A DNA stretch of 64,000 nucleotides, taken from Alligator mississippiensis. Its lineage: Eukaryota; Chordata; Crocodylia; Alligatoridae. The notes beneath the pieces are model-generated. The model saw only the letters and a program-made list of their open reading frames with translations. It was not told the DNA's origin and made no database searches. Location of the stretch: the NCBI RefSeq assembly GCF_030867095.1, contig NC_081824.1:355181329-355245328 (forward strand), written 5' to 3'. Shown here piece after piece: positions 33,480 through 43,905 of this stretch (positions are counted from its first letter, which is position 1; each line of letters begins with the position of its first letter). The position numbers were made by a program, and so were the translations under genes.

Positions 33480-34418
33480 GTTTCATAGTAGCTAGGGTCA
33501 GGAGGGACCTGAACAGATCATCTAGCCTGACACCCTGCCACAGGCAGGAATGAATGCTGGGTTCACAAAACCCCAGACAGGTGATCATCCAACCTCCTCT
33601 TGAACTTGCCCAAGGTAGGGGCGAGGACCACTTCCCTAGGAAGTTGGTTCCAGATTCTGGCCACCCTAACTGTAAAATATTGCCTCCTGATCTCTAACCT
33701 AAACCTGTTCTCCATCAGCTTGTTACCATTGTTCCTCGTCACTCCAGGTGGTGCTGGGGAGAAAAGGGCTCTGCCTATTTGCTGTTGATCTCCCCTGATG
33801 AGTTTGTAGGCAGCCACCAGGTCCCCCTTCAGCTTCCTCTTGCTGAGGCTGAACAGGTTCAGGTCCCTCAGTCTCTCCTCATAGAGCCTGTCCTGCTGTC
33901 CTCTCACCAAGCGGGTGGCCCTCCTCTGAACCCTCTCCAGGCTGGCCACATCCCTTTTGAAGTGCAGCGCCCAGTACTGGAAGCAGTACTCCAACTGTGG
34001 CCTGACCAAAGTCACATAGAGGGGGAGTATCACCTCTCTGGACCGGCTTGAGATGCACCTTTGGATGCATGATAAGGTATGGCTGACCTTGCTGGCTGCA
34101 GTCTGGCATTGGCGGCTGATGTTCATCTTGGAGTCAATAATGACTCCAAGATCCCTTTCTGCCTCTGTGCTTTCAAGAAGGGAACTCCCCAGCCTGTATG
34201 TCTGCTGTGGATTCCTTCTCCCAAGGTGCAGCACCTTTCATTTGTCTACACTGAACCCCATCCTATTTTCATCTGCTCACTTTTGTAGTCTGTCTAAATC
34301 TAGTTGCAGCCTCTCTCTCCCTTCAAGTGTGACCACCTCGCCCCACATCTTAGTGTTATCAGCAAACTTGGACAGCGTGCTTTCCACCCCCTCATCCAAG
34401 TCGCTGATGAAGATCCCT
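33480..34418 (-). mobile_element. 5'-truncated CR1 LINE
   Basis: The 3' end is at the left ('gtagtttcatagtagctagg' then 'gtcaggagggacctgaacag'). The element extends to about 34418, just past the catalytic motif. It is a CR1 subtype different from the 7.1-kb and 31.2-kb copies, as its 3' UTR wording shows. Confidence 0.88.
33563..34418 (-). pseudogene. CR1 RT C-terminal fragment with mutated catalytic site
   Basis: A 223-codon frame (34234-33563) carries 'MLHLGRRNPQQTYRLG', 'ERDLGVIIDSKMNISRQCQ', 'LVRPQLEYCFQYWALHFKRD', 'RRATRLVRGQQDRLYEERLR', 'NNGNKLMENRFRLEIRRQYF' and 'FKRRLDDHLSGVL', then the normal CR1 stop. Upstream in the same frame, past a TGA near 34238, lies [12 protein letters not shown]: the second catalytic Asp is Asn, so this copy was inactive at the source or became so. 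Plus-strand frames at 33600-34463 are shadows. Confidence 0.85.
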
Positions 34419-34424
34419 ATGCAC

Positions 34425-35460
34425 AATAAATGTATGGGCACACATACAAGTTACCAGAATTAGCAACATCACACACCAATATGTGGAAGATGAATGGAGG
34501 GAGACATGTCTGGTATATGGGAGTCTGTGTGTCTGTGAGGACTTGGAAGGAAACAAGAAAGGAATCAGTAGCTTACACCTCAAGGTAGCTTATATCTCAG
34601 TGAAACCAAGCTAGGCTGTATCTCATACCCTGGGACAAATGTGAAAAATGTCTATACAGGCAGTTACAGTAGAGCAGTGGATACACTGCAAATTCATGCT
34701 CTAGCTTACTTCACAGCAAGGGCAGATTTAGGATTTTGAAAAGTGGGGTGTGAATGCTGTGGTACATCATTACATATAACACAATATATATATTTTTTCA
34801 GGTAAAAAGAAACTAAAAGCCTGACTAATATACTAGGGGCCTAAGGCTCTATTATTCAGTTTAAGATCAAAGCAAAACAGATATGACTTTATGGAAATAT
34901 GCCTTAATTTGCTATATCATACATTTTGTATTAAAAATTAAAAAAAACAAACTAAGCAAACATAACAAAAATTATTGTTTCATTAGTCCTGTAGCAATAG
35001 AATTAAATGTATATCTCTTTCAGATTCACTGAAAGTTATTTCCATACCTGAGTTAAAGTTCACCTGAGATCATGCTTCTATACCTGAGTTTGTTTTCTAG
35101 CTAGAGTTAAAAGCGGTATGCAGGACTGTGAAATAGGAGGAACTAAGAGAAAGCAGAATTGCAGGGGAAAGAACAGCTTGATTAGTGGAAGATTAATACC
35201 ATTAAAAAGGAGAGAGGGTCATTAACTCCTGAAGATTGAAGAGTTTTGAAGGAATCGGGGAGATTATAATGATAAATAAAGTCAAGTGACGGGCCTTGAA
35301 ACCTGAGTAGAAATGTTGTTGCCACTGTCAGGCAGCTTGTTTTAAATTTTGGATGAAGCAGGAAGCAATGGGGGGTGCAACTGCAGGTGTTTCCCTCTCC
35401 TCCCTGCCACCTTCCTGCCCTCAGCAGAAATGCTGTTGCCACTGCCTCACAGTAACATAT
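34425..35460. other. No gene; one possible dispersed-repeat start
   Basis: 'gcagatttaggattttgaaa' and 'agtggggtgtgaatgctg' near 34725-34765 recur in similar form near 63428 ('aatctaggattttacagatg', 'gggtgtgggacc'), suggesting a shared old transposon. The rest is AT-rich and unique. Confidence 0.4.
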
Positions 35461-35469
35461 ACTCTAAAA

Positions 35470-35707
35470 CAGTGATTGGCAACATTTTCCAGCAGCAGCT
35501 TGGAAGGGCCTACCTTAGGTCTGAGGTAGACCAACACTAGGACCTGGCAGCTTCTGCCACCACTTCTCCATACTGCTCAGCTGCCTGACCATGGCATGGT
35601 GCAGTGCAACACAGTGCTGATGAAGCCCCCTGTTGGTGAATGCCACCAAAACCCCAGCTCTCAGGTCAGATCCAATGGCTCTATGGGCTGTAGGTTGCTG
35701 GCCCCTG
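35470..35707. mobile_element. hAT MITE with perfect 8-bp target duplication
   Basis: CTCTAAAA occurs at 35462-35469 and again at 35708-35715, directly flanking a 238-bp element whose ends are 'cagtgattggcaac' and 'gttgctggcccctg' (imperfect inverted repeat). This is the cleanest transposon boundary in the window. No transposase frame. Confidence 0.85.
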
Positions 35708-35924
35708 CTCTAAAACATCCAGCCTCCTCCCAATCTCTGACTAGCTATGGTGCAACATCTACTGGAGTTAAGGGTCTGAATATGGACCTCCTGAATAAGA
35801 ATCTGCATAGTGGTTGTTGGTACTGGATTTATAACCCAGTCCTGATACCGTGCTCTGGGCTTCAGATTGATCACAACTCCTCTGCTTGATAATAGGCAAA
35901 TTTTGTTGATACACAGTGGATGCA

Positions 35925-36285
35925 TCTACACATGCACCATTATTACAGAATAACTTAGGTTACTGCACAGTAACCCAAAATTACTGCACAGTACGGGTGT
36001 ATGTCTATATGTGTGCACCTTTACTGCACAGTAAATATGGTAACTTACACCGATTTGGCATGATGCAGGTAGCAAAATTTACACTTGAGTAATTACTGCG
36101 CAGTAAGGCACATGTAGATGCCCTACTGTGCATTAACCCTGTTTATGTGGACTAACTTAGGACTAACTTTAGTCCCAAATCAGTCCATGCATGCTGTTAC
36201 TGCACTGTAATGCCTGCACATGTAGATGCAAGCGTAAAAGCCGCTTACTGTGCAGTAAATGCACATGTAGACATGATCAGTGATA
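35925..36285. mobile_element. MITE packed with TTACTGCNCAGTAA palindromes
   Basis: The terminal inverted repeats are 'gatgcatctacacatgcacc' and 'atgcacatgtagacatgatc'. Inside, the near-palindrome TTACTGCACAGTAA or a close variant occurs about seven times (near 35962, 35980, 36020, 36092, 36123, 36196 and 36245). 'gcacatgtagatg' also recurs internally, so the element may be a nest of related MITEs. Confidence 0.7.
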
Positions 36286-36289
36286 GGAA

Positions 36290-38040
36290 ATACAAGTAAT
36301 GCAGGCCAAGCAAGCAAGATGATTACAAAATACATTACTCAAAATCCCCAGTGCCCAGAACACACACAAGGTGTGTTCCCAAGGATGTGTATGTCCATTG
36401 GTCTCAGACACCCTGTCTGCCTTGAAGGCTGTGAAACTGTGTGAAAAAACATGCTTTAGAAATCAATTAACCTTTGCCATTCCCCTGGCCCATTGTTCTA
36501 ATACAATATTTACTTTACTTATAAGCCAATTCCTAAAAGCAAATCTCTAAATATTATTTTGTAGCCATCAGTAGTTGGTTGTATTTTGGGGATATGGTTC
36601 TCTACTATATGGAACTAAAAAGCAGAAATTTCTCGCAGTATATGATTGTTGTGTATGTGGCTATGAACTTCCAATTTTTGAATATAAAATTGAAATATAG
36701 CCAGGGATTCAGCAACTGGACTCTCAAATTTGGTAGATCTGTTATAAAACTCTTTAAAAGAAAAAAAATCAAATCTACCAAGAAGTGAATTGCTATGTAG
36801 TAAATAGCAACTCAGAGTGACAGCTCAGGTGATAGTTGCACTGTGGACATGTGTTCACTGGGAAGTTGGCTGAGCATCCTGACCTGTTTTATGAAACACA
36901 CTTGAACAGCATTGCATTCACACTCCATTCACCTGGGCTAGATATGAACAGGCATCCAGGAGGAAAAAGACTTTGACTTGTTCCTAATACTATAAGCCAT
37001 CCAGTCTGCTAAGGGCCCGAAGAGAGTTGTCACTTCAGTGCCGAGCACAACCTGTTTACCGTTTTACAAAGAAGCCAGATTTTCTTATGCACACACTTTG
37101 ACTTACAGCTTCTGTGTAACCCTTCTAAATGAATCTGCTTTCAGACTAATGAGCAGGCGGATAACCCTGGAGAGCACTCAAAAGGAGCAGTACCTGGAAT
37201 AAAATGGGAAAATGTGCATGCCTGCAACATCAGCCACATAGGAACAGGTTCACTTTATGCAAAACAAGCAAGCTGCTGGCCATCAACAATAGTGGGAACA
37301 GAAACCAGTGGCCAAAAAAATCCCCTTAAGCTAGAGCATGCCACAGCACAGCACAGTCTGTTATAATTGGCAAATCTAAAACTTTTGTAGTTCTAGTCGT
37401 TCAGTTCCTTCTTCACCATGAACCCCCAGACTATTCATGAGTAATCCTTTTCTTCCTAGTAGTCAATGCCTTTTCATGCTCCTTGTGGTGGGTGCTGGTG
37501 ACTCAGTGCCTGCTTTGGAACACTGATTCCCTTCTTGTTCCCTTCCAACTCCTCACAAACACATAGACGCCCACACACCAGACATGTCTCCCTTCATTCA
37601 TTTTGCACGGTTTGGTGTGCGATGTTGCTAGGCTTTTTCTTTTGAATATTGAGAAGGCAAAAAAACCCTATGGACCAGAAGATATGTAACCCACCTTCCC
37701 TCTCAATCATCTGCTGCCTGGAACCCTTTAGTTTCCATCTGACTTGTTTTCTTTTTTATCAAAATCTTTTCTGGCCTCACCTATCTGTACAAAAGCATAT
37801 ACTTTACTGAGCCCTGAACTCTCTTTCTGAGGGGCACTTTCCCCTGCTTCTTTTTTCTATACCAAATGCTTAATTTCCATCAAATTTTCCTTGTAACGCT
37901 CAAAATGCTGCTAATACTCTCAAGGAATATAAACCCTACACATATACCCCCTGTCCTTATTTGTTCTAGATATGGCTGTAATGAAACTTATATTGCTGAA
38001 CTCTTGGTTTTGACCTGAATTCTAAAGCCTTTTTATAGCA
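36290..38040. other. No recognised gene
   Basis: AT-rich sequence. From 37151 to about 37371, after a pyrimidine tract and 'ctgctttcag', one frame is open for about 73 codons (starts TNEQADNPGEHS) and ends in TAA, but there is no convincing donor and no recognisable domain. I leave it as chance. Confidence 0.4.
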
Positions 38041-38050
38041 TCTTCTAAAA

Positions 38051-38271
38051 CAATAGGGGCTGACCTTTTTGACAGGCATGCCACAAATTAAGTCCCATGG
38101 TCTTCCCAAGTACCACTCCAGTCCTCTTCCCCAGACCAATCTGCAGCTCTGCGTTGTACATGCTAACCTATCTGCTGCTGTACTGCCTGCCCATCCCCTG
38201 TTTTCCATGGGCCACACACAGAGGCTGCCTATGCCACTTGTGGGACATGTGCTGCAGGTTGGGCACCCCTG
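38051..38271. mobile_element. hAT MITE with 8-bp target duplication
   Basis: The left end 'caataggggctgacc' and the right end 'ggttgggcacccctg' pair as degraded hAT termini. The flanks TTCTAAAA (38043-38050) and TTCTACGA (38272-38279) are an 8-bp duplication with two mismatches. The 140-codon minus-strand and 97-codon plus-strand frames over it are artefacts. Confidence 0.65.
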
Positions 38272-38406
38272 TTCTACGAAAACAGGAAGTGTGATTGTGG
38301 GATCAAGCATCAGATACCAGCACACCTTATTGCTGGTGCAGTGGGAGCCTGGGATCAGATGACAGGGCTCCCAGACATGGGGTTGCATCTGGCCATATGT
38401 TCAATT

Positions 38407-38580
38407 AATGGTGTGATAGTAACCAGCCACAAAATTATTCCACAAAAAGTGTGTAATAACTCTGTGGCTTGTTCCTAGTTTTATGATGGCATTAATTGCT
38501 TTAATGTGTGGCTGGGTTACAACTTAAAATGCGATTAACCAGTTAATGATGTCTTAAGTGTAACGTGGCAGAGGCCTCAG
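38407..38580. repeat. Paired dispersed repeat, copy 2 (partner at 30195)
   Basis: It has clear ends 'gtaaccagccacaaa' and 'gtgtggctgggttac' for the MITE core, an internal 'ttattccacaaaaagtgtgt', and then the shared 'attaaccagttaatgatgtc'. It is followed by 'cagaggcctcagaatagga', which partly recurs at 41526 ('gacctcagaataggatcc'). Confidence 0.6.
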
Positions 38581-38632
38581 AATAGGACCTAAAATAATAA
38601 TCAAACGGAGCACACAGAAGTGCAACTGCTTA

Positions 38633-38860
38633 GTCCAGCTCATGGCGATTCACAGAAATTTCCATGAGTTAGATGGATCCCTTGGATTCAAGAGACATTA
38701 ACTGTTGGATCAGGAGGGTGGAGGATTGGTTCCAATTTGGAACCGATCCAGGGAGAGGCTGCATTCCCCTGGCTCTATCCCCTTCTCTCCCAGCTTCTTG
38801 TTGTCTCTGGATGGGGTGGGGGGGAAGGAGGCCGTTCTGGGGTTTTATCAGCCCTGCTGG
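38633..38860 (+). repeat. Shared repeat unit, copy 1 (inverted partner at 42080-42312)
   Basis: A small palindrome 'cagctcatgg...ccatgagttaga' (38637-38672) is followed by 'tgttggatcaggagggtgga', 'ccgatccagggagaggctgc' and a G-rich stretch ending 'gttctggggttttatca'. The minus strand of 42312-42080 has the same parts in the same order. The 140-codon frame at 38673-39095 begins in this repeat and is not supported as a gene. Confidence 0.55.
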
Positions 38861-39300
38861 AATAGGGAAAGGGGGGAACAGTAGATTGGAACTGCCCCGA
38901 GGTAAGGGACTCCAATATACCCCCTCTCACTCCAATGGGGCTGAGAACCCCAGAAAGGACCACCCTCTCCTGCCTTTTCCCCCTCCCACCCAGAGGCAGC
39001 AGCTGCAGCTCGCTGTGCTGAAGCCAGAGCAGACAGAAAGTAAGTTGCTCTACTTAAAAGTTGCTTCATTTGAACTGTCATACACTGAGAGTTAACTTGT
39101 CTCACAATTGGACAGCACTACAGCTTTGATTTTCTGTTTGGGCATGGCTTTAGAGCAATTTCAAGGGGCCAGTGGACCCACAAACTTAATGTTTGTCTGT
39201 GCTCAAACACAGCAGGGAGTCACTTAATGCTAACATGTTCCCTGGACAGTCACCCAGAGCTATATAATGAGGAAACACTGAGGAGGGGGTACATTCTAAA
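38861..39300. other. No recognised gene
   Basis: GC-richer left part grading into AT-rich sequence. The end of the 38673-39095 frame lies here without any known domain. Confidence 0.35.
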
Positions 39301-39569
39301 CTAGTGGTTCTCAAACTTTTTAAACTTAAGACACCCCTCAGAAAATGCCAGCTCTTAGCTTTCACTTATTTTTTGATTACAGAAAAAGAATAGATCAGTT
39401 CTTCTATTGAAAAGAACTCAGGTCTAAAAAGGTCAGAATGTTTTTGACACTATGGATTCATATTTGAAATCTCTGAGTTTGTCTTGTGAATCATGAGTAG
39501 GTGTTTGCACACCTAACAGTGCTAATATTGAGTAACACCCTGCAGCATGCTTAAATGGGTTTTGTTCAT
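39301..39569 (+). mobile_element. hAT terminus-like fragment
   Basis: 'ctagtggttctcaaactttt' at 39301 matches the common hAT end CAGTGGTTCTCAAACTTTTT with one change. No opposite end or target duplication is visible before the duplicated segment starts near 39570, so the right border is arbitrary. Confidence 0.4.
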
Positions 39570-40113
39570 TCACACTCTGTAATAAACTTTTAGCACTTTG
39601 GCCAATATTTGGAGATATAGCTTATGATGAGTGAATTTGAGGCAATTTCCTCAAAAGTCCTCTTGGACCAAGCCCTTTCTTTAAAAGAACCCATGTTTTC
39701 TGGTGCATTTTTGGAATAAGGTAACCTTTAAAAAAGTTTTATTTTCCAGGCTTCTAATTCATTGTTTCACCTCCTGGCATAGCTATTACAAACCTTGCTG
39801 CTATGCTACTGCTAACAACAAAAAGAAACATGTCATAGCTTTGAGACTGTATTGTTAAATGGATTTTTAAATGTGGCTTAGTTTGTGTGTGAATTCTTTT
39901 ACCAAAGTTTAATACTAACTTCAGTTTGGTCGCTTTAAGGTTTTGAGCCATAAGAAAGATTGTTGTTACCTTTTAGTATCAGACAGAAAATGACCAGAAA
40001 GCTGTCTCAGATGATCAAGTTGACCTCACAACAAATGCTGGGTTTGGTGAAATTGGGAAGCAATTAGTTACTAATGTGGTCCAACCACTTTGATCAATGT
40101 TTTTTGTAAAACT
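39570..40113 (+). repeat. 540-bp direct repeat, copy 1 (partner at 47279)
   Basis: It shares with 47279-47817, in the same order and orientation, 'acttttagcactttgg', 'taaaagaacccatgtttNct', 'attttccaggcttctaattc', 'ctggcatagctattacaaac', 'gctgctatgctactgctaa', 'gtgaattcttttaccaaag', 'gagattgttgttaccttt' and 'ctcagatgatcaagttNacc'. Identity is clearly above background, perhaps about 80% by eye. No frame is conserved between the two copies. Confidence 0.75.
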
Positions 40114-41080
40114 ACTGACTGTTCTAGAAGAGCTTCAAAAGGAACTGTTTCAATCACCTGAAATCACTGTGAGCCCTTTTACATTTTAAGAATTATTACC
40201 TAACTAAATATTTCCCTAAGAGATTGGCCACCTACCATATTTCATGTAAATTTGTGTTTTGATTATAGCACATCTAGGAGAATTTGCCATCATTGAACTA
40301 GCTAATAAAATGCTCTTCAACATTTTCTTCTCTCCCATAATGATTTGTAAACACCTTCTACAGTATTTGTGTAGAACAGAAAAGTTTCTAAGCAATGCCC
40401 CTCCCAGGGATTGTACACATCCAGCAAGTCAGGTTGTTCTTCCCGTGATTGGATTATGTAGTTATTCATTATAAATTGGCTTGATTAAGCATGTGTATAC
40501 TGATTGTCAGAGGACTGTATCAGGTTTACCCCAGTATTCAGCTGCCTGGAGATTGATAATGTTCTTGATAAGCTAGTAAAAACTCCCAATGAATGAATAA
40601 TTAGCTGGTCTAATAAAAGATATCACATCTACCCAAAGAACCTTATATGCTTATGTCCTTAGACAAACATGGCTACAACGAACAACCCTAATGGGTGAAA
40701 ACATGTATCCTGTTTTAGGATAATGAACACAGGTAAAGCATGCATTTCATTTTCCTCTCACAGAACATCTGTCCTTGTACTCAAAAGCAGAAAAAATCAA
40801 ATTAATTTTCTGTGTCTAGCCAATGGATCTTACAGGCTTACGTCATGAATGATGCTAGTATAGCTCACATAAGCCAATGGATAACTTTCTTTGTGCTAGA
40901 TCCAGTGCTTTAAAAGTAGACAAGAATGACTTATTCTAAATTATTGGCTAAATGAGTGGACAGAGAGCCTGAAAAAAGTTTCCACAATCCTTTAAATTGT
41001 AATAGCACCCAAGGCCAGGGTAGGAAAAGAATTTTAGGGATGGACAAAATAAAGTTTTAAGGGTTTGAAAGTTAGGTTCA
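40114..41080. other. No gene; one repeat copy inside
   Basis: AT-rich spacer containing the dispersed-repeat copy at 40600-40695, listed separately. Confidence 0.4.
40600..40695 (-). repeat. Dispersed reptile repeat, single copy
   Basis: The complement reads 'gttgtagccatgtttgtcta', 'aaggttctttgggtagatgt' and 'gatatcttttattagaccag', matching the left arm of the folded pair at 14213. Confidence 0.65.
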
Positions 41081-41084
41081 TAGA

Positions 41085-41425
41085 GTGCATGTAGATGTGT
41101 GGGGATGCTGCTCTGATGCATGGTAGTTATGCCACATTGGAGCAGACTCGATTAACTGAGTTTGCTGGAGCAAGTTAATTAGCATGCTCCAGCAGCCTCT
41201 GTGCCTTGTGTATTCAGTGTTCCCACACTTCAAAATTGCAGTGGGGGTGTTTTAACTAAAATTCATTAAACGAGCTGTAGTTAAAGTGCCTCCAATGCCA
41301 TTTTGAAGTGCAGGATGCTGAATACACAGATGCTATGGGTGCTTTAATTACAGCAACTCTCAGAGCTGCTCTAATTAAAGCACCCCACCCTCCCCACACA
41401 CTCCTGGAGCACCTGTAAAGACATC
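41085..41425. mobile_element. Hairpin MITE, same inner family as 18290
   Basis: An inner hairpin pairs 'gtgtattcagtgttcccaca' (near 41209) with 'aggatgctgaatacac' (near 41317), around 'gtgttttaactaaaattcat' against 'gtagttaaagtgcctcc'. The left end 'tgcatgtagatgtgtgggga' fits the GCACATGTAGA group. An outer pair 'gctccagcagc' and 'gagctgctctaattaaagc' adds further self-complementarity. Confidence 0.65.
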
Positions 41426-41429
41426 AATA

Positions 41430-42075
41430 GTGCCTAACATTGTGCCTAGGTACTGTGATACCTTTAAGACCCTGGCTGTTGGAGTGGATTTCATAACTTA
41501 TACTAGACTCACAGGCTGCCTCCAATATGCTTGGTGACCTCAGAATAGGATCCAAAAGACCAATGTACTGAGTAGGGCATTGCCTAAAGTCGGCATCATC
41601 AGTAACTCAGTCTGGAGTTAGCTGACAAAGTATAAGGACAGGGGTGAGCCGTAAATGCATCTCTGTCCAATCAGTATACAAGTCCTATATATTCTCCTGC
41701 CCTTTCTTCAAAGAACTGAAGCAACATTCATTCTTTTCTGTTAGAGCACTTGGAGGAAGAGATGGTGTTACCACATTTTGTGTGCCAACAGACATGACTG
41801 TTTGTCAGGCAGTTAGCCACTGGAAGTGCTCTACAGCCATGAACTGACAGAAATGCATGGCTGTAGAGCACTTTAAAATGCCCAATCATGTGACAATTTG
41901 AACCCTCATTGCATGTAATGATACCAGAAGCAGCCCAGCTCTGCTCTAGGTGTTGTCTTCAGAACGGGAGGGGGAGAAGGGAGGGGAGTGAGTTTGGCCT
42001 GGGAGTTACCCAGCCAGTGTTGGAGGCTGGGGTGAGGGAATCCAAGCCACCCACTCAAGAGCAGGCTGGTCAAAC
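41430..42075. other. No recognised gene
   Basis: Includes 'gacctcagaataggatcca' (41526), shared with 38575. The 98- and 81-codon frames at 41906-42202 lie over the GC-rich repeat and are opposite-strand artefacts. Confidence 0.35.
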
Positions 42076-42079
42076 CCCA

Positions 42080-42312
42080 GAATGGATCTCCCTCCTCTGC
42101 CTTCCCCACTTCCACCCTGAGAGAGCATGGGAGCTTGGAGGGGGTCAGGGCTAGGGGATGGATTCTGCAGACATTCAGCCTCTCTCCCCAGATCAGCCCC
42201 AAAGTGGAACTTGATCATCCACTCACCCTCCTGATTCAACAACAAATGTCTGTTGGATCAGGAGGGTCAGTCTAACTCATGGCACTTTCTTTGAAGCGTC
42301 ATGAATTAGACA
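42080..42312 (-). repeat. Shared repeat unit, copy 2 (inverted partner at 38633)
   Basis: On the minus strand the order is: small palindrome (42312-42271), 'ccctcctgatccaac', then 'tcaggagggtgagtggatga', 'gctgatctggggagagaggc' and 'ttctggggtttgaccagcc'. In addition 'accctcctgattcaac' (about 42226-42241) pairs with 'gttggatcaggagggt' (about 42253-42268) as a short hairpin. Confidence 0.55.
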
Positions 42313-42536
42313 GGGGAGCTGCACATCGGTCAGTGCCCTGTGAAGCCTAGGACAATTCACATGAACAGATACATGTCTAGGTAGGTGCGGAAATTTAATG
42401 CAAGTAAAAACTTATGGGGGTTTTCAGGATCACAATTTTGGCCATAAGGTTCTGAATGCCACCTAAGTCCAATGAAGACTGGATATATACTGTAGAGATG
42501 GAAGGCAAGTGAGATGTGAACCTAACAGACTATTTG

Positions 42537-42560
42537 GTGTGTGTGTGTGTGTATGTGTGT
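42537..42560 (+). repeat. (GT)n microsatellite
   Basis: A GT run with one AT interruption; part of a chance 88-codon frame. Confidence 0.85.
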
Positions 42561-43600
42561 AGTTGTGTAGCACAAGCTTTCTTAGGCTTCATTAGATGCT
42601 GTATACTGCAGAGACACCCGAGCAAGCTTGGAAGTTGGAAACATGCAGCATGGAACTCTACAAAAGCTAATTTACCCTACTTTTTGGCTGTTCAGCATGC
42701 TACAGTAACCAGTGCTGAGCCCAGTGCTTCTATGGCTGTAGCGATACCAGCATCCAAGTTTGCTAATTTAAAATTAGCTTAATATCTCTACACTGTGCTT
42801 TAGTCTCTGCTGTACACATACACTTAGGTGTCACTTATAATGATACCAGACAACAAGTGATCAGACAAGTGTGTACGTATGGGACTTGAAATTACAATGC
42901 CCTTTAAGATATAATACTCAAAGGAAGAGTTAAATTGTCATATGTGTCCTTAGCTTCTTAATTTCTAATTTTTGAACACTTAGCCAGGCAATTTGAACGT
43001 TCCTTTAATATAGAGTTTTCTTGCACTACCAGGTGGCTTGTTATGCTACTCTCCTATTCTTAGCAAGAAACATTTAAGCAAATTGATTGTTCTTGAACTA
43101 TTGTATTATTTTATGTTTATACTAATCTCTAGCTTTTTATATTTTTTTTTACACAGCAAGTATAAGAAAGTTAGTGTTTATGCTTCTACCTGGACATCAT
43201 ACAATTGTGTGAAAAAAGTAATAGCCTCTATTTCCAGAATTAACTAGAAAAGACTCAGACTCACACAGTTATGGCCTGAATACAAAATTTCCTCACATTT
43301 ATCAATATTTCAACTCTGGGGTTTTTATTTTGTGTTGGGGGGGGCATGGGGGGAGGTGGAGGTTGGAGTTCGGTTTAATTAAAAGATATAAACTAGCTGC
43401 AATTTTCAAATTTGGAGCCAAATTATACAAAGATTATGGAAAGTTCAAATGTAGGGGTTCAGTTTGGCTTCATCTCTAGATTTAATGGGGGGGGTTTCTT
43501 AGTTCATGCATGTTGTTTACATGTAGTGGGATATCATTTTAGCATAGTGGACCTGATTTACCTATTCTCCTATCCACATGCATATAGTAAATGGAAGAAG
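42561..43600. other. No recognised feature
   Basis: AT-rich spacer with G runs near 43338 and 43490. Confidence 0.45.
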
Positions 43601-43610
43601 ATATTTAATC

Positions 43611-43669
43611 AGGCAACAGGAAATACTGCAGGGAGTATATGCCCCTTTCTGCAGTATTTCCTGTTGCCT
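43611..43669. ncRNA. Perfect 21-bp stem hairpin, miRNA-like geometry (candidate)
   Basis: 43611-43631 (AGGCAACAGG then AAATACTGCAG) is the exact reverse complement of 43649-43669 (CTGCAGTATTTC then CTGTTGCCT), with a 17-nt loop. Weaker A/T pairing continues outward. Length and loop size fit an animal pre-miRNA or a young tiny foldback transposon. I know of no named miRNA with this arm. No expression evidence is possible from sequence alone. Confidence 0.3.
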
Positions 43670-43774
43670 AATTAATTATTTTAATTCTTCTTTCTCTCTA
43701 CAGTTTAGCTATCCTACAGGGACCTCTACTTATATTTAACAGCTCTGACCCCTTTTATCATCTTCACATTTTAG

Positions 43775-43905
43775 CTAATAGAGTGGTAGTTAGAGCACTC
43801 AAAATTTGGGAGACCTGGGTTTGATTTCCTTCTTTTTCTGAGGGGATTACAAATCTTCATCCCCCACTTGCCCAGAGGGTGCTTTACTGACTAAGCTATA
43901 GGCTG
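43775..43905 (+). repeat. tRNA-like dispersed repeat, near-full copy
   Basis: 'agtggtagttagagcactca' resembles a tRNA A box region and 'gagacctgggtttgatttcc' a B box. The second half, 'cagagggtgctttactgact' and 'aagctataggctg', mirrors the head, as in the known reptile repeat. It is too diverged and lacks an acceptor stem, so it is not a tRNA gene. Confidence 0.55.

Noticed and set aside
37151..37371. Terminal exon with a 73-codon open stretch after a good acceptor
   Set aside because: No recognisable peptide, no polyadenylation signal that I could tie to it, and one such stretch is expected by chance in 64 kb on six frames.
38673..39095. 140-codon frame as a gene
   Set aside because: The first part is a repeat unit with an inverted homologue at 42080-42312, and the two do not conserve the frame.
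43775..43905. Functional tRNA gene
   Set aside because: A- and B-box-like words are present but there is no acceptor stem or anticodon arm, and several similar degraded copies exist in the window.
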